Below, in pieces: positions 47,381-57,977 of a stretch of 64,000 nt of DNA. Origin of the DNA: Avoscillospira_A sp052117125 (GTDB lineage: Bacteria > Bacillota > Clostridia > Oscillospirales > Oscillospiraceae). Numbering within the stretch: position 1 is the stretch's first letter; each line of letters opens with the position of its first letter. The DNA lies in assembly GCF_052117125.1 (NCBI RefSeq), contig NZ_JBQKJT010000004.1, positions 124,001-188,000 of the forward strand. Direction: 5' to 3'. The translations under genes were made by a program, and so were the position numbers. The notes under the pieces were generated by a model, which worked only from the letters and a program-made list of their open reading frames with translations, searched no databases and was not told the DNA's origin.

Positions 47381-48097
47381 TTATGCACCGGCCAGGAATT
47401 GCTCCGGGTCGGCGGTCTGGCCGTTGTGGTAAACGGCAAAGTGCAGGTGGCTGTCTTCGGCCAGTTCCACCGTTGCCGTGGTGCCTACCGTGCCCAGCAC
47501 ATCGCCGGCATCCACCACATCGCCCACGGCCACAGCAGGCTCGGCGTTCAGACTGGCGTAACGGCTCTCATAGCCGTCGCCGTGGTCCACCACCACCGTA
47601 GTACCAAAGGCGTCGTCCTCATAGACGGCGGATACGGTGCCTGCCCGGGCGGCTACCACCTCAGTACCGGCGGCGGCGGCAATGTCGATTCCCTCATGGG
47701 TTCTCCAGTCCTGCGTGGTGGTGTTATACGCCAGAGCGTCCACAGAGTAGTTGCCCACGGTGTCTCCCTCCAGGGGCCGCACCGTAATGGTCTTGACCTC
47801 CGGCTGCTCCTCCTGGACCGTCTCCATGTTGTCCTCCGTCAGGGCCTCGGCCCCGTCGGTGGCAACCACGGGCCGCTGGTTGGCCTGGGGCTTGACGGTT
47901 TCTTCGTCCTTCTCGGTAGTCAGGGGTACCGACAGGGTGGGCTGTTCCCCCACAGGCTCCGTATCCGACGCCGTCCGTACAAACAGATAGCCGGACACGC
48001 CGACGGCGGCCACGCACAGGGCCAGTACCATGTAGTATCCCTTATCCTTGAAGAACTTCACAATGGCTTCCAATGGTTGTTTCGGTTGATTTTGCAT
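47381..48097 (-). CDS. SpoIIQ-like M23 metallopeptidase-domain protein
   Basis: The 238-residue protein has a short cytoplasmic N-terminus, one membrane helix (about residues 21-42), an acidic linker and a LytM/M23 domain. The metal residues are present: His and Asp in DWRTHEGIDIAA and the HxH in SHLHFAVYHNG. The preceding YSVDALAYNTTTQDW resembles SpoIIQ, the forespore partner of SpoIIIAH in engulfment; the intact HxH is as in clostridial SpoIIQ and unlike B. subtilis. The ATG at 48097 has GGAGG eight bases upstream. A general M23 endopeptidase is the alternative. Confidence 0.8.
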   Translation of the reverse strand: MQNQPKQPLEAIVKFFKDKGYYMVLALCVAAVGVSGYLFVRTASDTEPVGEQPTLSVPLTTEKDEETVKPQANQRPVVATDGAEALTEDNMETVQEEQPEVKTITVRPLEGDTVGNYSVDALAYNTTTQDWRTHEGIDIAAAAGTEVVAARAGTVSAVYEDDAFGTTVVVDHGDGYESRYASLNAEPAVAVGDVVDAGDVLGTVGTTATVELAEDSHLHFAVYHNGQTADPEQFLAGA

Positions 48098-48282
48098 GTT
48101 TTGCACCTCCGGGGATAGAATGCCCGAATTTTCCAGCTTCTAAACCAGAAGTGCATAAAATTTCACGCACTTTCAGCGCACCATGAAACCGTTCCATCAT
48201 AAAATGCGCAGCAAGCTTTCGTACATCATGTTCGGTTGCCCCACAGAGGCGAGAAAATGGTATCTGTTCTGTTTTGCACAGC

Positions 48283-48308
48283 AAAAAACGGCAGCATCAC
48301 CGCTGCCG
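48283..48308 (-). terminator. Terminator of the small-protein gene
   Basis: CGGCAGC and GCTGCCG form a 7-bp stem followed (minus strand) by six T residues. The TGA stop codon of the gene at 48297 lies in the loop, so ribosome position could affect folding. Confidence 0.75.
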
Positions 48309-48572
48309 CTGATTGTTGAGTTGTCGCAGGAGCATCTCCCGTGCCGCCGCCGCCGTCTTCTGGGCTGCGGAATCGTGAAACAGATAGGTAAGCGCATCGT
48401 TCCACTGGCGGAGCTCACTCTCATCCGCCTTTACAGGCTTCAGAGCAGCGCTCAGATTTTTCCGCTGCTGTTCTGTTAGCTGACGCAGATCGGAAAGATA
48501 TTCGCAGGATATCTGTCTGGCCATCCAGTCCAAAAGAGATTCTCCATTCTGTCGCAGAGCCAATTCCAACAC
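48297..48572 (-). CDS. Small helical protein of unknown function
   Basis: The predicted product of about 91 residues (ESLLDWMARQISCEYLSDLRQLTEQQRKNLSAALKPVKADESEL ... REMLLRQLNNQRQR) is helical and charged. I do not recognise a family. A GAGG at 48578-48581 is placed for a GTG start at 48572 or a TTG at 48569. It has its own terminator and lies upstream of the SpoIIQ-like gene on the same strand. Coding status is supported by the start signal and terminator, not by homology. Confidence 0.55.
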   Translation of the reverse strand: MLELALRQNGESLLDWMARQISCEYLSDLRQLTEQQRKNLSAALKPVKADESELRQWNDALTYLFHDSAAQKTAAAAREMLLRQLNNQRQR

Positions 48573-48687
48573 TGTCACCTCGATTGCCTTGGATGTGTCA
48601 TATCATACCACGCTTATAGGAACGTGTCAATGCAAAGTATTGTAAAATTCCTGTAACTTTGCGGAGATTTGAAATTGTAAGATTTGT

Positions 48688-48718
48688 AAAAAACGAGGAT
48701 GCTGTCTCCAGCATCCTC
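48688..48718 (-). terminator. Terminator after the phospholipase C-like gene
   Basis: GAGGATGCTG and CAGCATCCTC form a 10-bp stem, followed on the minus strand by G and six T residues, just beyond the stop codon at 48726. Confidence 0.9.
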
Positions 48719-48725
48719 TTGTTGA

Positions 48726-49286
48726 TTATGCCAATTCTGCGGCGGCCTCGGGCAGCAGCTGCCGGAAAATCCGGTTGGTCATCTCCAGAATGTACTGGCA
48801 GTCCCGATGCACATCGGCGCTGACCTCCAGATACTGGTTGTGGAGATTGCGGAACACTTCGTTGATATCCCGCATGCGGGCCTCATGGCGAACGCGGAAT
48901 TCCTCCATCCGCTGGAAGAACATCTGCTGCAGTTGGTTTTCATAGGCCAAATGCTCGCTGATGGGTTCGTTGAAGCAGTTGTTGTGGACGTAGGTAAAGG
49001 CGTCGGAGGTGTAATGAATCACCAAACCGAGGCGGTAGTAATCAAAGAGGTTCCAGTTGCTCTTCTTTTGAAGACGGCGGATGGTCTTCTCAATCCAGCG
49101 CTGGGCATTTTGATAGTTGTGACCGTAGAACCATTTTGCACGGATCGAACCTTTCAGGTAGGTAAAGGGGTTGCGGTCTGGCTCGATGCACCCAATGAGG
49201 AATGCTTTGGCATGGCGGCGCTTGGGCTGGTTGTCCAACTGCTCGATCAGATACCGGCCCAGTCGACGATGGCTCTCTTGCTTCAT
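48726..49286 (-). CDS. Zinc-dependent phospholipase C family protein
   Basis: The 187-residue all-helical protein has the family pattern ESHRRLGRYLIEQL, FLIGCIEPDRNPFTYLKGS, WFYGHNYQNAQRWIEKTI and YYRLGLVIHYTSDAFTYVHNNCF, with His, Asp and Glu residues suited to zinc binding. No signal peptide is visible, so it is probably intracellular and may not be a classical phospholipase. The start at 49286 has TGGAGGTAA upstream; the open extension to 49472 is discarded. Confidence 0.85.
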   Translation of the reverse strand: MKQESHRRLGRYLIEQLDNQPKRRHAKAFLIGCIEPDRNPFTYLKGSIRAKWFYGHNYQNAQRWIEKTIRRLQKKSNWNLFDYYRLGLVIHYTSDAFTYVHNNCFNEPISEHLAYENQLQQMFFQRMEEFRVRHEARMRDINEVFRNLHNQYLEVSADVHRDCQYILEMTNRIFRQLLPEAAAELA

Positions 49287-49454
49287 CCGGTTACCTCCAT
49301 CTAACTTAGATTTAAAAATGAAATCGGTAAACCCGATTACTGTTATTCTATCACAGGATACGAAAAAGTGGTACAGAATTTCGCCAAAAACGTGCCGAAT
49401 TTCTCGGAAATCACCTCTGTATTTTTTATGGAATCTGCACAATTTCAGAAGGGT

Positions 49455-49484
49455 TTGCACACATTTTACCAAAAGTCATAGGAT
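49455..49484 (+). promoter_or_regulatory. Possible promoter of the ABC transporter operon
   Basis: TTGCAC (49455-49460) and TAGGAT (49479-49484) are 18 bp apart, about 50 bp before the ATPase gene. The match is moderate. Confidence 0.45.
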
Positions 49485-49535
49485 GGGTCATGGAGCGTTC
49501 CTGCTCCAAATCGACGGAAGGAGCCATGAATCGGC

Positions 49536-50294
49536 ATGATCGTGCAACTGGATCAAATCGATCTCACATACCAATCGCCCGACGGCCAGGTGGAGGCTCT
49601 GCGGGACGTCAGCTTTTCCCTGGCCCAGGGGGAGTTTGTCAGTCTGGTGGGGCCGTCCGGCTGCGGGAAATCGACGCTGCTGTCGGTAATCGCCGGGCTG
49701 GAGCAGCCCTCCGGCGGCCGGGCTCTGGTGGACGGCGAAGCCGTGACGGGGCCCTCGCAGAAAATCGGATATATGCCCCAGAAGGATCAGCTGTTCCCCT
49801 GGCGGACCATCTGGGCCAACGTGACGCTGGGCCCGGAGCTCCACCGGACCGGGCGGAAAGAAGGCATGGAACGGGCAAAGGACCTGCTGGACCGGTATGG
49901 TCTGGCGGAATTTGCCCACAAGACGCCGTCTCAGCTGTCCGGCGGCATGCGGCAGCGGTGCGCCCTGATCCGCACTCTGGCCACGGACCCCAAAATCCTC
50001 CTGCTGGATGAGCCCTTTTCGGCGCTGGACTATCAGACACGGCTTTCGGTATCGGCAGACATCTACGCCATCATCCGTCAGGAGGGCAAGACGGCCCTGC
50101 TGGTGACCCATGACATCTCCGAGAGCATCAGCCTGTCGGACCGCATTGTGGTCCTGTCCAACCGCCCCGCCACCGTCCGGGCCATCTACGACCTGGCGGA
50201 ACTGCGCCACCTGCCGCCCCTGGAACGGCGGGACCACCCGGCGTTTCGCTACTATTTCAACGCCATCTGGAAGGAGCTGGACACCCATGGATGA
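49536..50294 (+). CDS. ABC transporter ATPase of the SsuB/TauB/ThiZ class
   Basis: The 252-residue protein has Walker A GPSGCGKSTLLS (about residues 37-48), the Q-loop YMPQKDQLFPW, signature LSGGMRQRCALIRTLA, Walker B ILLLDEPFSALD and the H-loop VTHD. The sequence is closest in style to ATPases of the nitrate/sulfonate/taurine and thiamine-precursor importers. It overlaps the permease gene by eight bases. The ATG at 49536 is 12 bases after AAGGAG. Confidence 0.92.
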   Translation: MIVQLDQIDLTYQSPDGQVEALRDVSFSLAQGEFVSLVGPSGCGKSTLLSVIAGLEQPSGGRALVDGEAVTGPSQKIGYMPQKDQLFPWRTIWANVTLGPELHRTGRKEGMERAKDLLDRYGLAEFAHKTPSQLSGGMRQRCALIRTLATDPKILLLDEPFSALDYQTRLSVSADIYAIIRQEGKTALLVTHDISESISLSDRIVVLSNRPATVRAIYDLAELRHLPPLERRDHPAFRYYFNAIWKELDTHG

Positions 50295-51102
50295 GCAGGT
50301 TTTGTCGCCGCAGCGGCAACTGTACTTAAAAAAGCGGAAGCAACGAAAGGCGGCCGTGCTGCTGCTGCGCATCGGGCTGTTGCTGGCCCTCTTTGCCGCT
50401 TGGGAGGGAGCGGCCCGAACCGGTCTGATCGACGCCTTTATTTTCAGCAGTCCCAGCCGTGTTTGGGCGACGCTGGTGGACCTGGCGGTGTCCGGGGAGC
50501 TGCTGCTCCATGTGGGCACCTCTGTCGGCGAGACCGTGGCGGGCTTTGTCCTGGGGACGCTGCTGGGTACCGTCATTGCCATTTTACTCTGGTGGAGTCC
50601 CTTTCTTTCCAAAGTTTTGGACCCCTATCTGGTGGTGCTCAACGCATTGCCCAAGACGGCCCTGGGGCCGGTGTTTATCGTGTGGATGGGAGCCGGTCCC
50701 GGCTCCATCATCGCCATGACCCTGGCCATTTCCCTGATTGTGACCATTTTGGAAATGCACAACGGCTTTCTCTCCACGGACCCCCAGAAAATCCGCCTCA
50801 TGCGGACCTTGGGGGCCACCCGGCGGCAGATTCTCTTGAAACTGGTACTGCCCGCCAATTTTACCACCATGATCAACGCCCTCAAGGTCAATGTGGGTCT
50901 TTCCTGGGTTGGCGTCATCATGGGTGAGTTCCTCGTGTCCCGGGCCGGACTGGGGTATCTGATTGTCTACGGCTCCCAGGTCTTTCAGATGGACCTGGTC
51001 ATGGCGACGGTACTGCTCCTGGCCGCTGCGGCTGCACTGATGTACTGGTGCATCCTGTGGCTGGAAAAGGTGCTGAAAAAATATATGGGAGTGACAGTAT
51101 GA
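50287..51102 (+). CDS. ABC transporter permease of the SsuC/TauC class
   Basis: The 271-residue protein has six membrane helices and the EAA-like loop MRTLGATRRQILLKLVLPAN; GLSWVGVIMGEFLVSRAGLGYLI is conserved in this family. The basic N-terminus (about residues 10-22) faces the cytoplasm. Its stop codon overlaps the start of the binding-protein gene (ATGA). Confidence 0.93.
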   Translation: MDEQVLSPQRQLYLKKRKQRKAAVLLLRIGLLLALFAAWEGAARTGLIDAFIFSSPSRVWATLVDLAVSGELLLHVGTSVGETVAGFVLGTLLGTVIAILLWWSPFLSKVLDPYLVVLNALPKTALGPVFIVWMGAGPGSIIAMTLAISLIVTILEMHNGFLSTDPQKIRLMRTLGATRRQILLKLVLPANFTTMINALKVNVGLSWVGVIMGEFLVSRAGLGYLIVYGSQVFQMDLVMATVLLLAAAAALMYWCILWLEKVLKKYMGVTV

Positions 51103-52085
51103 AACGAATTATCATGGGAATGACGGCCCTGGTGCTGCTCTTGAGCACCCTGGCCGGCTGCGGCAAGAAAGAGGACCTGACCACCGTATCGGTCAACGAA
51201 GTGACCCATTCGGTATTCTACGCCCCCTTCTACGCGGCCTTGGAGCTGGGCTTCTTCGAGGAGGAGGGGTTGCAGCTGGAGCTGACCAACGGCGGCGGCG
51301 CCGACAAGGTCATGACTGCCGTTCTGGCGGGTCAGTCGGACATCGGCCTGGCCGGGCCGGAAGCCTGTATCTACGTCCATCTGGAGGGCCGGGAGGACGC
51401 GCCGAAGATCTTCGCCCAGCTGACCAAGCGGGACGGCTCCTTCCTGGTGGGCCGCACCGATGAGGAATTTTCGTGGGAGAATCTCAAGGGTACCACCATC
51501 CTCGGCGGCCGCAAGGGCGGCGTCCCGGAGATGACGCTGGAATACGTCATGCGGCAAAACGGCGTCATTCCCCATGAGGATGCCGTGGTGGACACCTCCA
51601 TCCAGTTCAATATGATGGCGGGGGCCTTCACCGGCGGCACCGGCGACTATGTGGCCCTGTTTGAACCCACGGCCACCCAGGTGGTGCAGGAGGGCAAGGG
51701 CTATATTCTGGCCTCCATCGGCCAGGAGAGCGGCGAAATTCCCTACACAGCCTTCTTTGCCAATGAGAGCTACATGGAGGAACACCCGGAGATCATTGAG
51801 TCCATGACCCGCGCCATTGCCCGGGGCCAGGAGTGGGTGCTGACCCACACGGCAGCAGAGATTGCCGAGGCCATTGAGCCCCAGTTCCCCGACACCGATC
51901 TGGATGTTCTGGAAACCGTATGCCAGCGCCATCTGGATATTGACGCCTGGAACGCCACGCCGGTCATGGAGCCGGAGTCTTTGGACCGCCTCATGGACGT
52001 CATGGAGCAGGCCGGAGAGCTGAGCGAACGGGTGGCCTTTGAAGACGTGGTGGATAATTCCTGGGCCGAGTCTGTCGCAGAATGA
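51099..52085 (+). CDS. ABC transporter substrate-binding lipoprotein (NMT1/SsuA-like)
   Basis: The 328-residue protein has a lipoprotein signal with lipobox LAGC (Cys at about residue 22) followed by an NMT1/THI5-like domain: VNEVTHSVFYAPFYAALELGFFEEEGL, VMTAVLAGQSDIGLAGPEA, LKGTTILGGRKGGVPEMTLEYVM. Family members bind nitrate, sulfonates, taurine or pyrimidine thiamine precursors. No TPP riboswitch or desulfonation genes are adjacent, so the ligand is unassigned. It is the third gene of a complete ABC operon. Confidence 0.9.
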   Translation: MKRIIMGMTALVLLLSTLAGCGKKEDLTTVSVNEVTHSVFYAPFYAALELGFFEEEGLQLELTNGGGADKVMTAVLAGQSDIGLAGPEACIYVHLEGREDAPKIFAQLTKRDGSFLVGRTDEEFSWENLKGTTILGGRKGGVPEMTLEYVMRQNGVIPHEDAVVDTSIQFNMMAGAFTGGTGDYVALFEPTATQVVQEGKGYILASIGQESGEIPYTAFFANESYMEEHPEIIESMTRAIARGQEWVLTHTAAEIAEAIEPQFPDTDLDVLETVCQRHLDIDAWNATPVMEPESLDRLMDVMEQAGELSERVAFEDVVDNSWAESVAE

Positions 52086-52105
52086 TATCCTCCATATAGA
52101 ATTTT

Positions 52106-52138
52106 ATGGCCGCGGATTCCATAAGAATCCACGGCCAT
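52106..52138. terminator. Hairpin between the ABC operon and dnaJ
   Basis: ATGGCCGCGGATTC and GAATCCACGGCCAT pair over 14 bp with one mismatch and a 5-nt loop in the convergent gap. T runs are poor, so its strength as a terminator is uncertain. Confidence 0.55.
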
Positions 52139-52200
52139 TGAACGTTTCACTCAACTTTGTCAAAGAATTGCCGGGGTATAGGGCACCGCCCCACAGGCGC

Positions 52201-53364
52201 TCAACTTTCAAAGTTATCCTTGAGCTTCTCAAAGAACCCTTTTATTTTGGACGGCTCCGCGTCGTCGTCGGGGGCATTCTCCAGCTGGCGCAGCAGCTCC
52301 TTCTGGGCCTTGGTCAGCTTGGTGGGCGTACGGACCACCACGGTCACATACTGGTCGCCGCGGGTCTTATAGCCCACATTGTACATACCCTTGCCCTTGA
52401 GGCGGAAGGTGGTGCCGGTCTGAGTACCCTCGGGGATGTGGTAGCGGACCTTGCCGTCCAGGGTTTCCACATCGATATCGGCGCCCAAAGCCGCCTGCGT
52501 AAATGTAATGGGGATTTGACAGAGGATGTTGGCGCCGTCGCGCTCAAAGAATTTGTGGCGCTGGACGGCCACAGTCACCAATAGGTCGCCTCTGGGACCG
52601 CCGTTGGAGCCCACGTTGCCCTCGCCGCGGATACGGACGCTCTGGCCGTGGTCGATACCGGCGGGAATCTTCACCGTCATTTTCTTGTTGCGGCGGACCT
52701 TGCCCTTGCCCTTACAGGTGGGGCAGGGGTTCTTGATGATTTTGCCCGTGCCGCCGCACTTGGGACAGGCCGACTGCTGGGCAAAGGTGCCGAAGGCCGT
52801 CTGGCGGGTGGTGCGGACCGTACCGGTGCCGTTACAGGTCGTACAGGTCTCCGGCGCGCTGCCGTCGGCACAGCCGGAGCCGTGGCACTTGGCGCACTCC
52901 TCGATGACAGGCACGGTGATCTCCTTTTCGACGCCGAACGCGGCTTCTTCAAAGGTGATCTCCACCTGGGCCATGATATTCTGGCCCTTCTGGGGCGCGT
53001 TGCGCCGGGCGGAACTGCTGCCGCCGCCGCCAAAGCCGAAGAAGTCACCGAAAATATCGCCCAGGTCGCCGAAGCCGAAGCCACCGCCGCCGCCAAAGCC
53101 GCCGCCAAACCCGCCGGGGTTGAAGTTGGGGTCCACACCGGCAAAGCCGTACTGGTCATAGCGAGCCTTCTTGTCCGGGTCCGACAGGACCTCATAGGCC
53201 TCGTTGACCTCCTTGAACCGCTCCTCGGCAGCCTTGTCGCCGGGGTTCTGGTCCGGGTGATATTTCATGGCCAGCTTGCGGTAAGCCTTTTTCAATTCGG
53301 CGTCGGATGCGCTCTTTTCTACGCCCAGCACCTCATAATAGTCTCTTTTGTTCTCGTTTGCCAT
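52201..53364 (-). CDS. dnaJ: Chaperone protein DnaJ
   Basis: DnaJ delivers unfolded proteins to DnaK and stimulates its ATPase. The 387 residues show a J-domain with the HPD motif (KYHPDQNPGD), a Gly/Phe-rich stretch (about residues 80-118), four zinc motifs (CAKCHGSG, CTTCNGTG, CPKCGGTG, CPTCKGKG) and the C-terminal substrate domains. It is the last gene of the hrcA operon, 260 bp after dnaK. AGAGGTG precedes the ATG. Confidence 0.97.
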   Translation of the reverse strand: MANENKRDYYEVLGVEKSASDAELKKAYRKLAMKYHPDQNPGDKAAEERFKEVNEAYEVLSDPDKKARYDQYGFAGVDPNFNPGGFGGGFGGGGGFGFGDLGDIFGDFFGFGGGGSSSARRNAPQKGQNIMAQVEITFEEAAFGVEKEITVPVIEECAKCHGSGCADGSAPETCTTCNGTGTVRTTRQTAFGTFAQQSACPKCGGTGKIIKNPCPTCKGKGKVRRNKKMTVKIPAGIDHGQSVRIRGEGNVGSNGGPRGDLLVTVAVQRHKFFERDGANILCQIPITFTQAALGADIDVETLDGKVRYHIPEGTQTGTTFRLKGKGMYNVGYKTRGDQYVTVVVRTPTKLTKAQKELLRQLENAPDDDAEPSKIKGFFEKLKDNFES

Positions 53365-53625
53365 GGGGATTCACCTCTTATCTGGTGATAATATTGTTAC
53401 GGGAAGCCAGCCCCCGGGCCGGGCCGCGGGGGCTGGAAAAATCCAATTTACTTGTCGGGCTGCGCCGCACGATTTGGCAAGAGCACTGGCTGCGTCTATT
53501 TTGTTCCAAATGAAAGTTTGGAAATCGCCGGAATACTGGATGTATTTCAAGATTTGCAAACTGCACAGTTGGGGCAAAAGAGCCAGCCAGGGCCGCAGAC
53601 ACAATCGTGCGGGGTTGCCCTTTTA
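53365..53625 (-). other. dnaK-dnaJ intergenic region with a GC hairpin
   Basis: The 260-bp gap holds no supported gene. Near dnaJ, CCAGCCCCC (53407-53415) and GGGGGCTGG (53428-53436) form a perfect 9-bp stem without a T run on the minus strand. It probably controls processing or partial termination between dnaK and dnaJ. Confidence 0.5.
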
Positions 53626-55461
<1,836 letters not shown>

Positions 55462-55520
55462 AATCAATTCCTCCTACTATATAAAACCTAGTATTTACAA
55501 ATTCAGTGACGGCAATTCCG

Positions 55521-56066
55521 TCAGTTGGCCACGCGGACCATGGCGAAGCGGACGACCTTTTCGCCGATGCGGAAGCCCTTCTGGAACACTTCGCACAGAA
55601 CATTCTCCGCGAAGTTCTCGTCTTCACAGTGCATGACGGCGTTGTGCATATTGGGGTCGAAGGTGTCGCCCACGTTGCCGAAGGACTCCACGCCCAACTT
55701 TTCCAGCACTTCCATCAGGCCGGTCATGGTCATTTCCACGCCCTTTTTGTACGCCTCGTCGGCGGTGGGCTGGTTCAAGGCCCGCTCCAGATTGTCGTAG
55801 ACCGGCAGGAACTTGGACACGGTCTCCACCCGGATGTCGGTGTAGAGATTGTCCTTTTCCTTCTGGCTCCGCTTGCGGAAGTTGTCGTACTCGGCCAGGA
55901 GCCGCAGGTATTTATCCTGCTCCTCCCGGAGCTGCTGTTCCAGCTGCTGCCGCTGGGCGTCGGTGTTTTCCGGCTCCTGGGCGGTTTCAGCCGTCTCAAC
56001 GGCTTCCTCCACTTCCTGCTCCTCCGGCTCCTGGGCCTGGGGATTCTGCTTGGTTTCCTTTGCCAT
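55521..56066 (-). CDS. grpE: Nucleotide exchange factor GrpE
   Basis: GrpE releases ADP from DnaK. The 181-residue protein has an acidic, disordered N-terminus (about residues 1-45), a long coiled-coil helix (LEQQLREEQDKYLRLLAEYDNFRKRSQKEKDNLY) and the C-terminal beta domain with GDTFDPNMHNAVMH and the RPA-type end VGEKVVRFAMVRV (reading IGEKVVRFAMVRV). It lies 18 bp after hrcA. Confidence 0.96.
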   Translation of the reverse strand: MAKETKQNPQAQEPEEQEVEEAVETAETAQEPENTDAQRQQLEQQLREEQDKYLRLLAEYDNFRKRSQKEKDNLYTDIRVETVSKFLPVYDNLERALNQPTADEAYKKGVEMTMTGLMEVLEKLGVESFGNVGDTFDPNMHNAVMHCEDENFAENVLCEVFQKGFRIGEKVVRFAMVRVAN

Positions 56067-56084
56067 GATGGTGATACACATCCT

Positions 56085-57146
56085 TTATTCCGTACCGCCG
56101 TCGGACTCTTTGGCCGGCGGTAATTCATTCTTTCCAAACATACGGCCGAGACCTTCTGCGAAATAGCTGAGTCGGGCCGTAACCTGGGCGTAATCCATGC
56201 GGGTGGGTCCCACCACGCCGATCATGCCCTGCATGCCGTCGCCGATGTCGAACCGGGTCATGACCACGGACGTATCTTTCAACTCCTTGGCGATGTTTTC
56301 CGGTCCCACGAGAATCTGTACCGGCCCGTCGGTGGGAGCCGGAAGATTGGCGATGACCTCTTCGTCCAGGGTGGACAGCACTTCCTGGGCCTTTTCCACA
56401 TCCCGGTATTCGGGCTGGCCCAGCAGCTTCATCTGTCCTGTCAGATACACGTCGCTGTGCTGCTGCTCCTGGAGGACCCGCACCGTGTAATCCACGATGA
56501 TGGGCACCAGATCGGCGGCGGCTCCGGCGGATTTTCGGATTTTGCTCAGAATCTCCGGTGTGATCTGCTCGGCACTCAAATCGGTGAGGCTGGCGTTGAG
56601 AACCGCCGACAGCAGCTTCAAATCCTGTTCCTGAATGTTCAGGGGCAGCTTGATGAGCTTGTTCTTAACGGTCTCCGTGTTGGTCATGACCACCAGGATA
56701 AAGCTGCCGGTGTCGGCGCTGAGAATCTCAAAGTGCTTGACCGTGGGCAGCCGCCCCACTCTGGACGTCACGGCATAGGCCGGGAGGTTGGTCCAGTTGG
56801 AAACCATCTTGCCCACCTGGCTCATGACCTTGTCGAACTCCTGGAGCTTCAGCTCCATGGCCTCGTTGAGGCTCTGGGTCTCGTCGATGGACAGCCGGTA
56901 GCCCTCCATCAATTCGTTGACGTACAGCCGGTAACCGGCGGGCGAGGGAATGCGTCCTGCCGACGTATGGGGCTGTTCCAGATAGCCCATCTCGGTCAGG
57001 TCCGCCATCTCATTGCGGATGGTGGCCGAGGAGACGTCCATGCCCGGCATGGACGCGATGGCCTTGGAGCCCACCGGCTCCGCCGTCTGGATGTAGCAGT
57101 CCACGATGGCCCGAAGGATTTTCTTTTTCCGCTCGGTCAATTCCAT
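56085..57146 (-). CDS. hrcA: Heat-inducible repressor HrcA
   Basis: HrcA binds CIRCE and represses the chaperone operon; GroEL keeps it active. The 353 residues contain an N-terminal winged helix (ELTERKKKILRAIVDCYIQTAEPVGSKAI, SSATIRNEMADLTEMGYLEQPHTSAGRIPS) and the C-terminal GAF-like domain (GMIGVVGPTRMDYAQVTARL). The start at 57146 follows AGGAGG. It is the first gene of the operon, directly downstream of CIRCE. Confidence 0.97.
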   Translation of the reverse strand: MELTERKKKILRAIVDCYIQTAEPVGSKAIASMPGMDVSSATIRNEMADLTEMGYLEQPHTSAGRIPSPAGYRLYVNELMEGYRLSIDETQSLNEAMELKLQEFDKVMSQVGKMVSNWTNLPAYAVTSRVGRLPTVKHFEILSADTGSFILVVMTNTETVKNKLIKLPLNIQEQDLKLLSAVLNASLTDLSAEQITPEILSKIRKSAGAAADLVPIIVDYTVRVLQEQQHSDVYLTGQMKLLGQPEYRDVEKAQEVLSTLDEEVIANLPAPTDGPVQILVGPENIAKELKDTSVVMTRFDIGDGMQGMIGVVGPTRMDYAQVTARLSYFAEGLGRMFGKNELPPAKESDGGTE

Positions 57147-57168
57147 GTCCTGCGCCTCCTCACTTCTT

Positions 57169-57195
57169 TTAGCACTCACCATCCTCGAGTGCTAA
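57169..57195. promoter_or_regulatory. CIRCE operator of the hrcA-grpE-dnaK-dnaJ operon
   Basis: TTAGCACTC-N9-GAGTGCTAA is a perfect CIRCE element immediately downstream of the -10 box and 23 bp before hrcA. Confidence 0.98.
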
Positions 57196-57199
57196 CTGT

Positions 57200-57228
57200 A
57201 CTTTACCACTCTCCCCCGCAGTTGTCAA
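57200..57228 (-). promoter_or_regulatory. Sigma-A promoter of the hrcA operon
   Basis: On the minus strand TTGACA (57223-57228) and TAAAGT (57200-57205) are separated by 17 bp. The start site falls at the edge of CIRCE. Confidence 0.85.
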
Positions 57229-57280
57229 TAGGTCTTTTTTGAAATATTTATGAACTTATGCCAAAAAGGATATGCGGTCC

Positions 57281-57309
57281 TTGTGCATGGCGCAAAAATA
57301 CGGTACAAT
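57281..57309 (+). promoter_or_regulatory. Promoter of the PAP2 phosphatase gene
   Basis: TTGTGC (57281-57286) and TACAAT (57304-57309) are separated by 17 bp, 34 bp before the ATG. Confidence 0.65.
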
Positions 57310-57342
57310 GGGCAAAACCCCTCGAAAGGAGCCTTACAACCT

Positions 57343-57942
57343 ATGGAACCTACGACCGCAGCCCTGTGGCTGGATTCCGCCCTGCTGGACTTCGACACCG
57401 CCGTACTGAAAGCGGTCCACGCCCTGCAGCAGAGCGCCGCCGACAGCGTACTGGGCCCCTTGGCTCGAGGTCTGGACCTCTTTGGCGCCGCCGGTGTGGG
57501 CCTGATTGCGCTGGGCCTGGTATTGACCATCCTCTCCAAAACCCGCCACTACGGTGTAGCGGTGCTGTTGGCCATCGCCATCGGGGCCTTGTTTACCAAT
57601 GTGGCGTTGAAGCCGCTGGTGGCCCGGGAGCGGCCCTACGCCGATGACAGCCGCGTTATCTATCAGTGGTGGCAGGAGGCCGGCAGCGAACTGGAGTCGG
57701 ACCACTCCTTCCCCTCGGGCCACACCACCGCCGCCACGGCCGCCATGGTGGCACTGTTTCTATTGAATAAGCGGCGGCTGTGGCCGTGCCTCATCGCGGC
57801 AGGGCTTATGGGCCTGTCCCGGATGTATCTGGTGGTCCACTACCCGTCGGATGTCATCGCCGGATGGCTGGTAGGACTGGCGGCGGCCTTCCTGGCCGTG
57901 TGGCTGGTACACCATATCCCATGGTTTCACTTTCAGACATAA
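57343..57942 (+). CDS. PAP2-family membrane phosphatase
   Basis: The 199-residue membrane protein has the three PAP2 motifs: KPLVARERPY, SDHSFPSGHTTAA with the catalytic-region His, and SRMYLVVHYPSDVIAGW with the nucleophile His. Several helices surround them. Such enzymes dephosphorylate undecaprenyl pyrophosphate or phosphatidic acid; a BcrC-like role in lipid carrier recycling is plausible. The start MEPTTAALWL follows AAAGGAG; the upstream open extension overlaps the promoter. It is monocistronic and ends at the terminator at 57978. Confidence 0.9.
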   Translation: MEPTTAALWLDSALLDFDTAVLKAVHALQQSAADSVLGPLARGLDLFGAAGVGLIALGLVLTILSKTRHYGVAVLLAIAIGALFTNVALKPLVARERPYADDSRVIYQWWQEAGSELESDHSFPSGHTTAATAAMVALFLLNKRRLWPCLIAAGLMGLSRMYLVVHYPSDVIAGWLVGLAAAFLAVWLVHHIPWFHFQT

Positions 57943-57977
57943 CTTTTTTGTACGGACGCTTTCCGGCCTGAAACGGG

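Noticed and set aside
48042..48284. 80-codon open frame between the small-protein gene and the SpoIIQ-like gene
   Set aside because: It has no Shine-Dalgarno site, overlaps the start of the SpoIIQ-like gene in another frame and resembles no protein.
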